Below, one piece after another: positions 24,542 through 31,365 of a stretch of 64,000 nt of DNA (its first letter is position 1; each line of letters starts with the position of its first letter). The stretch is from positions 1,488,001 to 1,552,000 of the forward strand of contig JACJXQ010000008.1 in NCBI GenBank assembly GCA_020636495.1, written 5' to 3'. This DNA comes from Chitinophagales bacterium. GTDB lineage: Bacteria > Bacteroidota > Bacteroidia > Chitinophagales > Chitinophagaceae. The notes under the pieces are model-generated. The model was given only the letters and a program-made list of their open reading frames with translations. It was not told the DNA's origin and did no database searches. The translations under genes and the position numbers were made by a program.

Positions 24542-25915
24542 ATGACTGATATAATTACATCCGTTAACCCGGCTACGGGAGCGGTAATAGCTGAATATAA
24601 GATCGACAACGAACAGAAGATAGAACGTAGCCTGAAGGCGGCACATAAAGCATACGAAGGGTGGCGAGCGACAACATTTCGCGAACGCAGTGCACTGTTG
24701 AAAAGGATAGCTGCTGTAATAAAGAAGAATAAGAAGATGTTGGCCGAGCTGGCCACGGCTGAAATGGGTAAGCCGATAGCGCAAAGTATAGCAGAGGTTG
24801 AAAAGTGTGCTATGAATATGGAGTTCTATGCAAAGAATGGCCCCGGTTTTATAGCTGATGAAATTGTAGCAACTGAAGCAAGTAAAAGTTATGTCTCTTA
24901 TCAGCCTATAGGAGTAGTCCTGGCTATTATGCCCTGGAACTTTCCTTACTGGCAGGTGTTTCGTGCTATGGGCCCCATACTCATGGCGGGGAATGCCATG
25001 GTGCTGAAACACGCATCAAATGTTACAGGTTGTGCCAAAGCGATCGAGAAAGTATTGAAAGATGCGGGTGCGCCAAAAGGCTTGTTTCACACATTGGTAG
25101 TACCGGGTGCACAGGTTGAGCCTGTAATTAAACATCCCGCCATTGCAGCAGTTACTTTAACGGGTAGTACAGACGCAGGCAAGAAAGTAGCATCGGTTGC
25201 GGCAGCACATATTAAAAAGCAGGTGTTGGAACTGGGCGGTAGCGATGCATATATTGTGTTGGAAGATGCGGATATGGAACTTGCCGTAGAGACCTGTGTA
25301 AGAGGCCGTTTGGTGAACACAGGGCAGAGTTGTGTATGCGCTAAAAGGTTCATTGTTGAGAAGTCTGTAAGAAAAGAGTTTGAGCAGAAGATGACGGAGC
25401 AAATGGAAGCCTCGACTTATGGAGCCCCTATGGATAAGAATAACAGGATAGGCCCCATGTCGCGCAAAGACCTGCGGGACGAATTGCATAAGCAGGTGCA
25501 GGACAGTATAGCCAAAGGGGCGAAACTATTATGTGGTGGCTATATTCCCGAAGGCGATGGTGCTTATTATCCACCTACGGTATTAACCAATGTGAAGAAA
25601 GGTATGCCTGCATATGATGAAGAACTTTTTGGGCCTGTCGCGGCTATCATCGAAGCTAAAGATGAAGAGCACGCCATTAAGCTCGCCAACGACAGTATTT
25701 ATGGCCTGGGCAGCGGTATATTCTCTAAAAACGTTAAAAAAGCGGAGAAAATTGCAGCAACACAAATACAAGCGGGCAATTGCTTCGTAAATGCTTTTGT
25801 ACATTCTGACCCGCGCCTGCCTTTTGGTGGTGTGAAACAAAGCGGTTATGGAAGAGAATTAAGTATATTTGGAATACGGGAATTTACGAATGTAAAAACC
25901 GTATTTATAAAATAA
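24542..25915 (+). CDS. NAD(P)-dependent aldehyde dehydrogenase, succinate-semialdehyde type
   Basis: 457 residues from MTDIITSVNPATG, the usual N-terminus of the short succinate-semialdehyde dehydrogenase group (GabD/YneI-like). Motifs: PWNFPYWQ, nucleotide-site TLTGSTDAGKKV, catalytic Glu in LELGGSDAYIVL, catalytic Cys in NTGQSCVCAKR, and LPFGGVKQSGYGRE near the end. It oxidises an aldehyde, probably succinate semialdehyde, to the acid in the cytoplasm. It is followed after 7 bp by a toxin-antitoxin pair and then two more genes in close order, which may be co-transcribed. Confidence 0.92.
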   Translation: MTDIITSVNPATGAVIAEYKIDNEQKIERSLKAAHKAYEGWRATTFRERSALLKRIAAVIKKNKKMLAELATAEMGKPIAQSIAEVEKCAMNMEFYAKNGPGFIADEIVATEASKSYVSYQPIGVVLAIMPWNFPYWQVFRAMGPILMAGNAMVLKHASNVTGCAKAIEKVLKDAGAPKGLFHTLVVPGAQVEPVIKHPAIAAVTLTGSTDAGKKVASVAAAHIKKQVLELGGSDAYIVLEDADMELAVETCVRGRLVNTGQSCVCAKRFIVEKSVRKEFEQKMTEQMEASTYGAPMDKNNRIGPMSRKDLRDELHKQVQDSIAKGAKLLCGGYIPEGDGAYYPPTVLTNVKKGMPAYDEELFGPVAAIIEAKDEEHAIKLANDSIYGLGSGIFSKNVKKAEKIAATQIQAGNCFVNAFVHSDPRLPFGGVKQSGYGRELSIFGIREFTNVKTVFIK

Positions 25916-25922
25916 CGGGTAT

Positions 25923-26102
25923 ATGACGAAGGAAAAAGTACTGGATGTAATAAAGGATATGCCAAAGGACTTTCAGTTAGACGAACTAATTGAGAGGCTG
26001 ATGTTTATTGAAAAAGTAGAAGAGGGGATCAGGCAGGTTAACGAAGGGCAGGCAGTCTCACATGAAGATGTGAAAAAAATTGTCAGCGAATGGCGCAGGT
26101 AA
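25923..26102 (+). CDS. Small antitoxin of a type II toxin-antitoxin pair
   Basis: 59 residues: helical and charged, with VLDVIKDMPKDFQLDELIERL, MFIEKVEEGIRQV, and a C-terminal VSHEDVKKIVSEWRR of the kind that wraps RelE/ParE toxins. It starts 7 bp after the aldehyde dehydrogenase and its last 13 bp overlap the toxin start, the usual coupled arrangement. The N-terminal half would be the DNA-binding and dimer part. Called from position, length and tail motif; no named family is certain. Confidence 0.8.
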   Translation: MTKEKVLDVIKDMPKDFQLDELIERLMFIEKVEEGIRQVNEGQAVSHEDVKKIVSEWRR

Positions 26103-26380
26103 AGTGGTCACCTTTGGCTGTACGTGAGTTAGAGGCTATATACGAGTACATCTCAGTAGATTCAGAATTATATGCATCTAATATGGTTGACCGGATTATA
26201 TCAAGAGCTGATATTCTTGAGTCTCATGTTTTAATAGGTAGGGTAGTGCCTGAGTTTGGTAAACCTTACATAAGGGAATTGATTGAAGGAAGCTACAGGA
26301 TAGTTTACCTGGTGGAAGATGAAGATAATGTCGCTATAGTTCATATCCATCATCAATCAAGAATGTTGAATATTCTTTAG
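26090..26380 (+). CDS. ParE/RelE-family toxin
   Basis: 96 residues with the ParE-like pattern VKWSPLAVRELEAIYEYIS, ILESHVLIGRVVPEFGKPYIREL and a final YRIVYLVEDEDNVAIVHIHHQSRML. Members of this fold either cut ribosome-bound mRNA or poison gyrase; the IRELIEGSYRIVY segment is closer to the ParE side. The start overlaps the antitoxin by 13 bp and the next gene begins 2 bp after its stop. Confidence 0.88.
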   Translation: MAQVKWSPLAVRELEAIYEYISVDSELYASNMVDRIISRADILESHVLIGRVVPEFGKPYIRELIEGSYRIVYLVEDEDNVAIVHIHHQSRMLNIL

Positions 26381-26382
26381 AT

Positions 26383-27060
26383 ATGATTACCCGTCTTCTT
26401 GCAACTGTTTGCATCTTATTTTTTTCTGCCACATCTTTGAGCGCACAGAACAGTAAACACATGTACACATATCTTGCTTTAGGCGATTCTTATACTATTG
26501 GCGAACAGGTAGAGGCGAAGGATAACTTTCCGCACCAGTCAGTTGCGTTACTTAATAAGGCAGGGTACGATGTAGCTGAACCTGAAATAATTGCCGTTAC
26601 CGGCTGGACAACGGATGAACTGGCAGCGGCTATTAAAGCTGAGCATATTACAGGCACATACTCATTTGTTACATTGCTGATAGGTGTGAACAACCAATAT
26701 CGTGGCCGGAGTGTAGAGAACTACAGGGAAGAGTACACCCAGTTACTGGAACAGGCCATTGATTTTGCCGGGGGTGATCCTGCTAAGGTGTTTGTGCTCT
26801 CTATTCCCGATTGGGGTGTAACGCCATTTGCCGAAGGACGCGACCGTGAAAAGATAGCCGAAGAGATAGACGCCTACAATGCTGCGAAAGAAGAAATTAC
26901 CAAAGCACACAAATGCCATTGGCTGGAAATAACACATAGCACCCGGGAACATGGTACAGACGAATCTTATTTAGTAGGTGATAAACTACATTATTCCGGT
27001 AAGGAGTATAAAGTGTGGGCTGAGCAGTTAGTGCCAATGATTGAAAAACAATTACGATAA
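26383..27060 (+). CDS. SGNH/GDSL-type hydrolase, exported
   Basis: 225 residues with a signal peptide ending in TSLSAQ. Block I is YLALGDSYTIGEQV with the catalytic Ser, block II Gly in VTGWTTDELAA, block III GVNNQYRG with the oxyanion Asn, and block V DKLHYSG with the Asp/His pair. It should act as an esterase or deacetylase in the periplasm or outside. It sits 2 bp after the toxin and 2 bp before the CPCC gene, so it looks like part of one transcript. Confidence 0.88.
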   Translation: MITRLLATVCILFFSATSLSAQNSKHMYTYLALGDSYTIGEQVEAKDNFPHQSVALLNKAGYDVAEPEIIAVTGWTTDELAAAIKAEHITGTYSFVTLLIGVNNQYRGRSVENYREEYTQLLEQAIDFAGGDPAKVFVLSIPDWGVTPFAEGRDREKIAEEIDAYNAAKEEITKAHKCHWLEITHSTREHGTDESYLVGDKLHYSGKEYKVWAEQLVPMIEKQLR

Positions 27061-27062
27061 CC

Positions 27063-27332
27063 ATGTATCAGAATAAACAAAACAAATATGGTAAGTACCA
27101 ATGCCCATGTTGTGGATACTATACTTTTGAAGAGCCGATAGAGAACCACTTTGATATTTGTGATGTATGTTGCTGGGAAGATGACGGAGTACAACTTCAT
27201 GACCCTGATTTTTGGGGCGGTGCTAATAGCGTAAGTTTAAATGAAGCTCGTGAAAATTTTAAAAAATTTGGTGCTAGTGATGAGAGATGTATTGATTCTG
27301 TAAGGCCACCAAGGTTTGATGAGTATGAGTAA
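27063..27332 (+). CDS. CPCC-family cysteine-rich protein
   Basis: 89 residues. The N-terminal YQCPCCGYYTF and CDVCCWEDDGVQ with a downstream DPDFWGGANSVSLNEAR are diagnostic for the CPCC (Cys_rich_CPCC) family, a small zinc-ribbon-like protein of unknown function often found near toxin or effector genes. No signal peptide. It is the last gene of the close-packed run that starts with the aldehyde dehydrogenase; its stop lies 7 bp from the end of the convergent thioesterase gene. Confidence 0.87.
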   Translation: MYQNKQNKYGKYQCPCCGYYTFEEPIENHFDICDVCCWEDDGVQLHDPDFWGGANSVSLNEARENFKKFGASDERCIDSVRPPRFDEYE

Positions 27333-27339
27333 ACGGTAT

Positions 27340-27732
27340 CTATTTCAACCCCTCAAATAACCTGTCCAGCTTCTCTTTTTTTAATATCTTCTGCCATGTT
27401 TTACCTGTAGCTACAAGGCGGTCGCCAACATGGGCAGTATAATCTACAACTACTTCGTTTCGTTTTACTTCAGTTAGCGTTGCAACAAAAACAACCTCCT
27501 GCCCCATAAGAGCAGGGGAGTGGTGTGCAACAGTGATACCTGTTCCTATGCCTTCTTCACCTGCTTCTTTCATCTCCAGTACAAACAGTCTGCCCGCCCA
27601 TTCGGCATCGCGGGCAATGGAGAAGGTGGAGTACACATTATGTACTTCTCCCGTAGGGAAGGCAGCCTTATCGGCTTCGGTCACAGTATGGCGATACTCC
27701 TTGGTATCACCTGTAGCAAAGGGATTCACCAT
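27340..27732 (-). CDS. Hotdog-fold thioesterase-like protein
   Basis: 130 residues. The order VHNVYSTFSIARDAEWAGR, EEGIGTGITVAHHSPALMGQEV, and VDYTAHVGDRLVATGKTWQKIL matches the thioesterase family related to FlK (fluoroacetyl-CoA thioesterase), where the Thr-Val-x-His region forms the active site. Probably cleaves an acyl-CoA; the substrate is unknown. Single gene, convergent with the CPCC gene. Confidence 0.85.
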   Translation of the reverse strand: MVNPFATGDTKEYRHTVTEADKAAFPTGEVHNVYSTFSIARDAEWAGRLFVLEMKEAGEEGIGTGITVAHHSPALMGQEVVFVATLTEVKRNEVVVDYTAHVGDRLVATGKTWQKILKKEKLDRLFEGLK

Positions 27733-27804
27733 AAGTACAAAATAATATAAATCTCCACCATAATTACATATATGGCTTTTATATTTCGTTAACAGCCATT
27801 TTCG

Positions 27805-27812
27805 TACCTTTG
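27805..27812 (+). promoter_or_regulatory. -7 box (TACCTTTG) for the metal-handling operon
   Basis: An exact TAnnTTTG that ends 7 nt before the proposed TTG start at 27820, so the mRNA would begin at or just before the start codon. Confidence 0.55.
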
Positions 27813-27819
27813 TAACACT

Positions 27820-28227
27820 TTGAGGCGTTTCTTGACTATACCGCTTTTATTCATCTATATCATTGCCGTATCGGGCGTGAAGATAGAACTGCACTACTGC
27901 GGCCATAACCTGGAGTCGTGGAATATGTTCACGAAGAGTGACGGTTGCAACGATGATAAGTGTACAGACGAAGCGGATGACGATGGCTGTTGTAAGAATG
28001 AAGTGGTGATAGCCAAAGTGGTGAACGACCAGAACTCAGCGCAGCAAATAGTACTCAAATTAACCCCCGTTATTCAGAGTGCGGTATTACACGATTATCC
28101 TGAACTGCCTCAACCTGTATTATATGGCGAGACCGGCCATGTGGCATATACACCCAATGCTCCGCCGGGGTTGTGGCAGGATATACCTTTATATAAATTA
28201 CATTCCAATCTTACTTATTACGGTTAA
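27820..28227 (+). CDS. HYC_CC_PP-family envelope protein
   Basis: 135 residues with signal peptide MRRFLTIPLLFIYIIAVSG, then LHYCGHN, the DDGCCKNE pair and a late APPGLW, the three marks that give the family its name. The family is typical of Bacteroidota and found beside TonB receptors and metal proteins; the His/Cys groups suggest binding of copper or a similar ion. The start is TTG at 27820, because no ATG exists before the signal sequence; a second TTG at 27832 is possible. First gene of a three-gene unit. Confidence 0.85.
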   Translation: MRRFLTIPLLFIYIIAVSGVKIELHYCGHNLESWNMFTKSDGCNDDKCTDEADDDGCCKNEVVIAKVVNDQNSAQQIVLKLTPVIQSAVLHDYPELPQPVLYGETGHVAYTPNAPPGLWQDIPLYKLHSNLTYYG

Positions 28228-28294
28228 TGTCATTGCTGCATCTTCTATGGTGTAAGTATTTGAATGACATTTTTTATTTTTAAATCGTAATAAT

Positions 28295-28639
28295 ATGAAA
28301 TACATAATAATTTTAATTTCCGTTGTGTTCAGTTCTTTGACTGTTCACGCACAGGATAAAGATATAAAGACAGAAAAGCTGCTGGTAAGCGGTAATTGCG
28401 AGATGTGCGAAAAACGCATCGAAAAGGCAGCTTATGTAAAAGGTGTAAAACGTGCTGAATGGGATAAGGATAAGCACGAGCTGACCGTTACGTACAAGCC
28501 GTCAAAAACTTCAAAAGAAGAAATATTGAAGAGCGTAGCCGAAGCCGGTTACGACTCAGAAGCTTTTACTGCTTCAGAGGACGCATACGAAAAACTGCCT
28601 GAGTGTTGCCACTACAGAACAGCTACATGTAACCATTAA
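28295..28639 (+). CDS. Exported heavy-metal-associated (HMA) domain protein
   Basis: 114 residues with a signal peptide ending in LTVHAQ. An HMA fold follows, with the metal motif GNCEMCEKRIEKAA, VKGVKRAEWDKDKHELTVTY and EEILKSVAEAGYDSE. The C-terminal tail LPECCHYRTATCNH adds three Cys and two His, a second metal site not part of the usual domain. It is likely a periplasmic metallochaperone; the CxxC spacing fits Cu(I). It starts 67 bp after the HYC_CC_PP gene and 11 bp before the TonB receptor. Confidence 0.9.
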   Translation: MKYIIILISVVFSSLTVHAQDKDIKTEKLLVSGNCEMCEKRIEKAAYVKGVKRAEWDKDKHELTVTYKPSKTSKEEILKSVAEAGYDSEAFTASEDAYEKLPECCHYRTATCNH

Positions 28640-28650
28640 AATAGTACCGG

Positions 28651-30909
28651 ATGAAGTTTTTGAAGAACATCGTTACGGTGCTGTACCTGCCTGCAATGTT
28701 GTTGAGTGCCTCCGGCATTTACGCGCAGGACAGGTCGGTATATGGTGCCGTTTTCGAAGAAATAAAAGGAGTGAAAACACCCCTTCCCGGTGCTGTGATT
28801 AAGATACCGGGATATGATATAGGTACGCAATCGGATATAGATGGCAATTACAGGCTGTCAGTTCCCGAAGAGGCAAACAGTATCGTGTTTGAACATCTGA
28901 GTCATGTAAATGATACGATACACCTTGATGGGGGACCACAAAATATATCCGTTGTGCTCAGAGGTACCCGCCAACTGGACGAAGTAGAGGTTACTTACCG
29001 TAAAAAGGGCAATGAGATAGGGCTGCTGGATACCCGCAAATCAGAATTGATAAGTGAGCGTGAATTACTCAAGGCGGCTTGTTGTAACCTGAGTGAAAGT
29101 TTTGAGACCACGCCCTCTGTTGACGTGTCATTTACCGATGCCGTTTCGGGCTACAAACAGATACAGATGCTCGGATTGGCCGGGCCATATACACTTATAA
29201 CGCGTGAGAATATCCCTGATGTACGAGGGTTGTCTGCCGTTACAGGGTTGACGTTTACGCCCGGTACATGGATTGAGGGTATGCAGCTGAGCAAAGGCAC
29301 GGGTAGTGTGGTGAACGGTTACGAGAGTGTTGCAGGTCAGATCAATATAGAACTGCGGAAACCTTTCGAAGAAAAAGAACCACGCCTGTACCTGAATGCA
29401 TACCAAAACTACCAGGGCCGCTCTGAGGGTAATGTTGTATATAAACATATATTCAATAAAAAACTATCTACTAACCTGATGCTGCACGGCAGCTCGCGCT
29501 GGCGCAGGGTAGATATGAATAGTGATGGTTTTATGGACCAGCCGCAAAACAACCAGTTTGTTGGATTGAACCGTTGGTTCTATTTCGGACCCAAGGGCTT
29601 TGAAGTGCAGGCAGGTGTTAAGGTAGTAAACCTGGACCAGCTTGGAGGTCAATTGAATTATCAGAATGGCACAGAGCAGGTAGCAGGTAACCCCTGGGGA
29701 TTTAAAATGCACACAAAACGTATAGAGGGCTGGGCAAAAATAGGTAAGGTCTTCCCCGAAAAGAAAGGTACCAGCACAGGCTTGCAACTTTCGGGTGTGC
29801 ACCACCAGCAGGATGCACTGTATGGCAATCGTAATTACGATGCCACGCAGAATACCTTCTATGCCAACTGGATATTCCAGACACTTATCAGCAACACGAA
29901 TCATGTTATAAAAGGAGGGTTGAGCAGCCTGGTAGATAATTACAATGAGCGTTTTGAAAATACCACTTTCACACGCAACGAGGTGGTGCCGGGGGCTTTT
30001 GTTGAGTATGCCTATAATTATCTCACCAAGTTCAACCTTATAGCCGGGATACGTGGCGATTATCACAACCTTTTTGGTGCGTTTGTTACACCAAGGTTGC
30101 ACGTACGTTATGCACCATTCAAGCGTACAGCCATCAGGGCGTCTGTTGGCCGTGCACAACGTACTGCCAATATCCTGGCCGAAAATATCGGTTATATGGC
30201 ATCAGCACGTAGTTTTCAGTTCCTGGGTACGGACTCAAAACTACCGTATGGATTGAAACCTGAAATAGCGTGGAACTACGGTGTGAACCTGACACAAAAG
30301 TTCAGGCTCAATTATCGTGATGGTGCATTCTCAGCTGATTATTATTATACTGATTTTCAAAACCAGGTAGTAGTTGACGTTGAGAAATATAACCTTGTCA
30401 GGTTTTACAATTTGCAGGGCATGTCTTTTGCAAATAGTTTACAGGGACAACTTGACTACGAACCCATCGTTCGTTTAGATGTACGATTGGCATATCGTTG
30501 GTATGACGTTAAAACAACCTATGGTGGGGTATTGAAAGAGCGCCCGTTGATTGCGAAGCATCGAGCCTTTGTTAACCTCGGGTATGAAACAAGGAACACC
30601 TGGCGCCTTGATTATACTGTACAATGGGTGGGTACCAAACGTGTCCCTGCTTTGCACAATCATCTTACAGGTGTTACATCTGTAGATGTGGCTTCTCCGT
30701 CTTTCTTCCAGATGAATGCACAGATAAGCAAAACATGGAATGAAGTATTTGAAATATATGCCGGGGGTGAAAACCTGGCAAACTTTATGCAGCATAGGCC
30801 AATAATAGGGTCTGATGCCCCGTATGATCCAGGTTTTGATGCCTCCATGGTTTGGGGGCCGGTTATGGGGCGTAATATCTATGCCGGAGTACGTTGGAAG
30901 TTGAGATAA
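28651..30909 (+). CDS. TonB-dependent outer membrane receptor with CarboxypepD_reg-like domain
   Basis: 752 residues. Signal peptide ends near GIYAQ. Residues ~25-105 are the CarboxypepD_reg-like beta-sandwich (PLPGAVIKIPGYDIGTQSDIDGNYRLSVP). The plug follows (LLKAACCNLSESFETTPSVDVSF, IQMLGLAGPYTLITREN, GTGSVVNGYESVAGQINIEL), then the 22-strand barrel ending in AGVRWKLR. The plug CCNLSESFE segment is common in receptors for metal or siderophore-like cargo. In the same unit as HYC_CC_PP and HMA proteins, so metal (perhaps copper) import is the best inference. Confidence 0.9.
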   Translation: MKFLKNIVTVLYLPAMLLSASGIYAQDRSVYGAVFEEIKGVKTPLPGAVIKIPGYDIGTQSDIDGNYRLSVPEEANSIVFEHLSHVNDTIHLDGGPQNISVVLRGTRQLDEVEVTYRKKGNEIGLLDTRKSELISERELLKAACCNLSESFETTPSVDVSFTDAVSGYKQIQMLGLAGPYTLITRENIPDVRGLSAVTGLTFTPGTWIEGMQLSKGTGSVVNGYESVAGQINIELRKPFEEKEPRLYLNAYQNYQGRSEGNVVYKHIFNKKLSTNLMLHGSSRWRRVDMNSDGFMDQPQNNQFVGLNRWFYFGPKGFEVQAGVKVVNLDQLGGQLNYQNGTEQVAGNPWGFKMHTKRIEGWAKIGKVFPEKKGTSTGLQLSGVHHQQDALYGNRNYDATQNTFYANWIFQTLISNTNHVIKGGLSSLVDNYNERFENTTFTRNEVVPGAFVEYAYNYLTKFNLIAGIRGDYHNLFGAFVTPRLHVRYAPFKRTAIRASVGRAQRTANILAENIGYMASARSFQFLGTDSKLPYGLKPEIAWNYGVNLTQKFRLNYRDGAFSADYYYTDFQNQVVVDVEKYNLVRFYNLQGMSFANSLQGQLDYEPIVRLDVRLAYRWYDVKTTYGGVLKERPLIAKHRAFVNLGYETRNTWRLDYTVQWVGTKRVPALHNHLTGVTSVDVASPSFFQMNAQISKTWNEVFEIYAGGENLANFMQHRPIIGSDAPYDPGFDASMVWGPVMGRNIYAGVRWKLR

Positions 30910-30925
30910 ACGCAATCAATGTTTT

Positions 30926-30952
30926 AAGGCGGGGCATATGCCCCGCCTTTTA
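30926..30952 (+). terminator. Intrinsic terminator of the metal-handling operon
   Basis: AAGGCGGGGC-ATAT-GCCCCGCCTT (30926-30949) followed by TTT. Confidence 0.9.
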
Positions 30953-30964
30953 TATTTTTATGGT

Positions 30965-31312
30965 ATGAATACTGAACAGCTTCGTGAATTTTGCCTCAGC
31001 CTTAAAGGAGTAGAGGAGGGCATAAAATGGGAAGATCACCTTTGTTTTACGTTGGCGGAGAAGATATTCTGCATTACAGGCTTCGGCGATAATGATGGCG
31101 TTAGTTTTAAAGTTAGTCCTGACGATTTTGCATTACTTACAGAGCGTGAAAGAATAACCCAGGCACGGTATTTTGCAAAGAACCAGTGGGTAAGTGTTGA
31201 AACACGGGGAAAGCTCAGGAATCATGAATGGAAAGAATATCTTGAAAAGTCCTACCTACTGGTAAAATCAAAACTGACGAAGAAGCTACAGAAAGAAATA
31301 GATGAGCTATAA
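30965..31312 (+). CDS. MmcQ/YjbR-family protein
   Basis: 115 residues from MNTEQLREF; the longer frame would begin inside the upstream terminator. The pattern LREFCLSLKGVEEGIKWEDHLCFTLAEKIFCITGF, VSFKVSPDDFALLTER and SYLLVKSKLTKK is the YjbR (CyaY-like fold) family, annotated as putative DNA-binding though poorly tested. Single gene between two strong terminators. Confidence 0.88.
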   Translation: MNTEQLREFCLSLKGVEEGIKWEDHLCFTLAEKIFCITGFGDNDGVSFKVSPDDFALLTERERITQARYFAKNQWVSVETRGKLRNHEWKEYLEKSYLLVKSKLTKKLQKEIDEL

Positions 31313-31346
31313 TAGTAAAGCCCCGCAATTGCGGGGCTTTACTATT
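31311..31346. terminator. Bidirectional terminator, 16-bp perfect stem
   Basis: AATAGTAAAGCCCCGC (31311-31326) pairs perfectly with GCGGGGCTTTACTATT (31331-31346) around AATT. It lies between the convergent YjbR-like and M16 genes and can serve both. Confidence 0.9.
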
Positions 31347-31365
31347 AGCATTGTAACGTCAGTTA

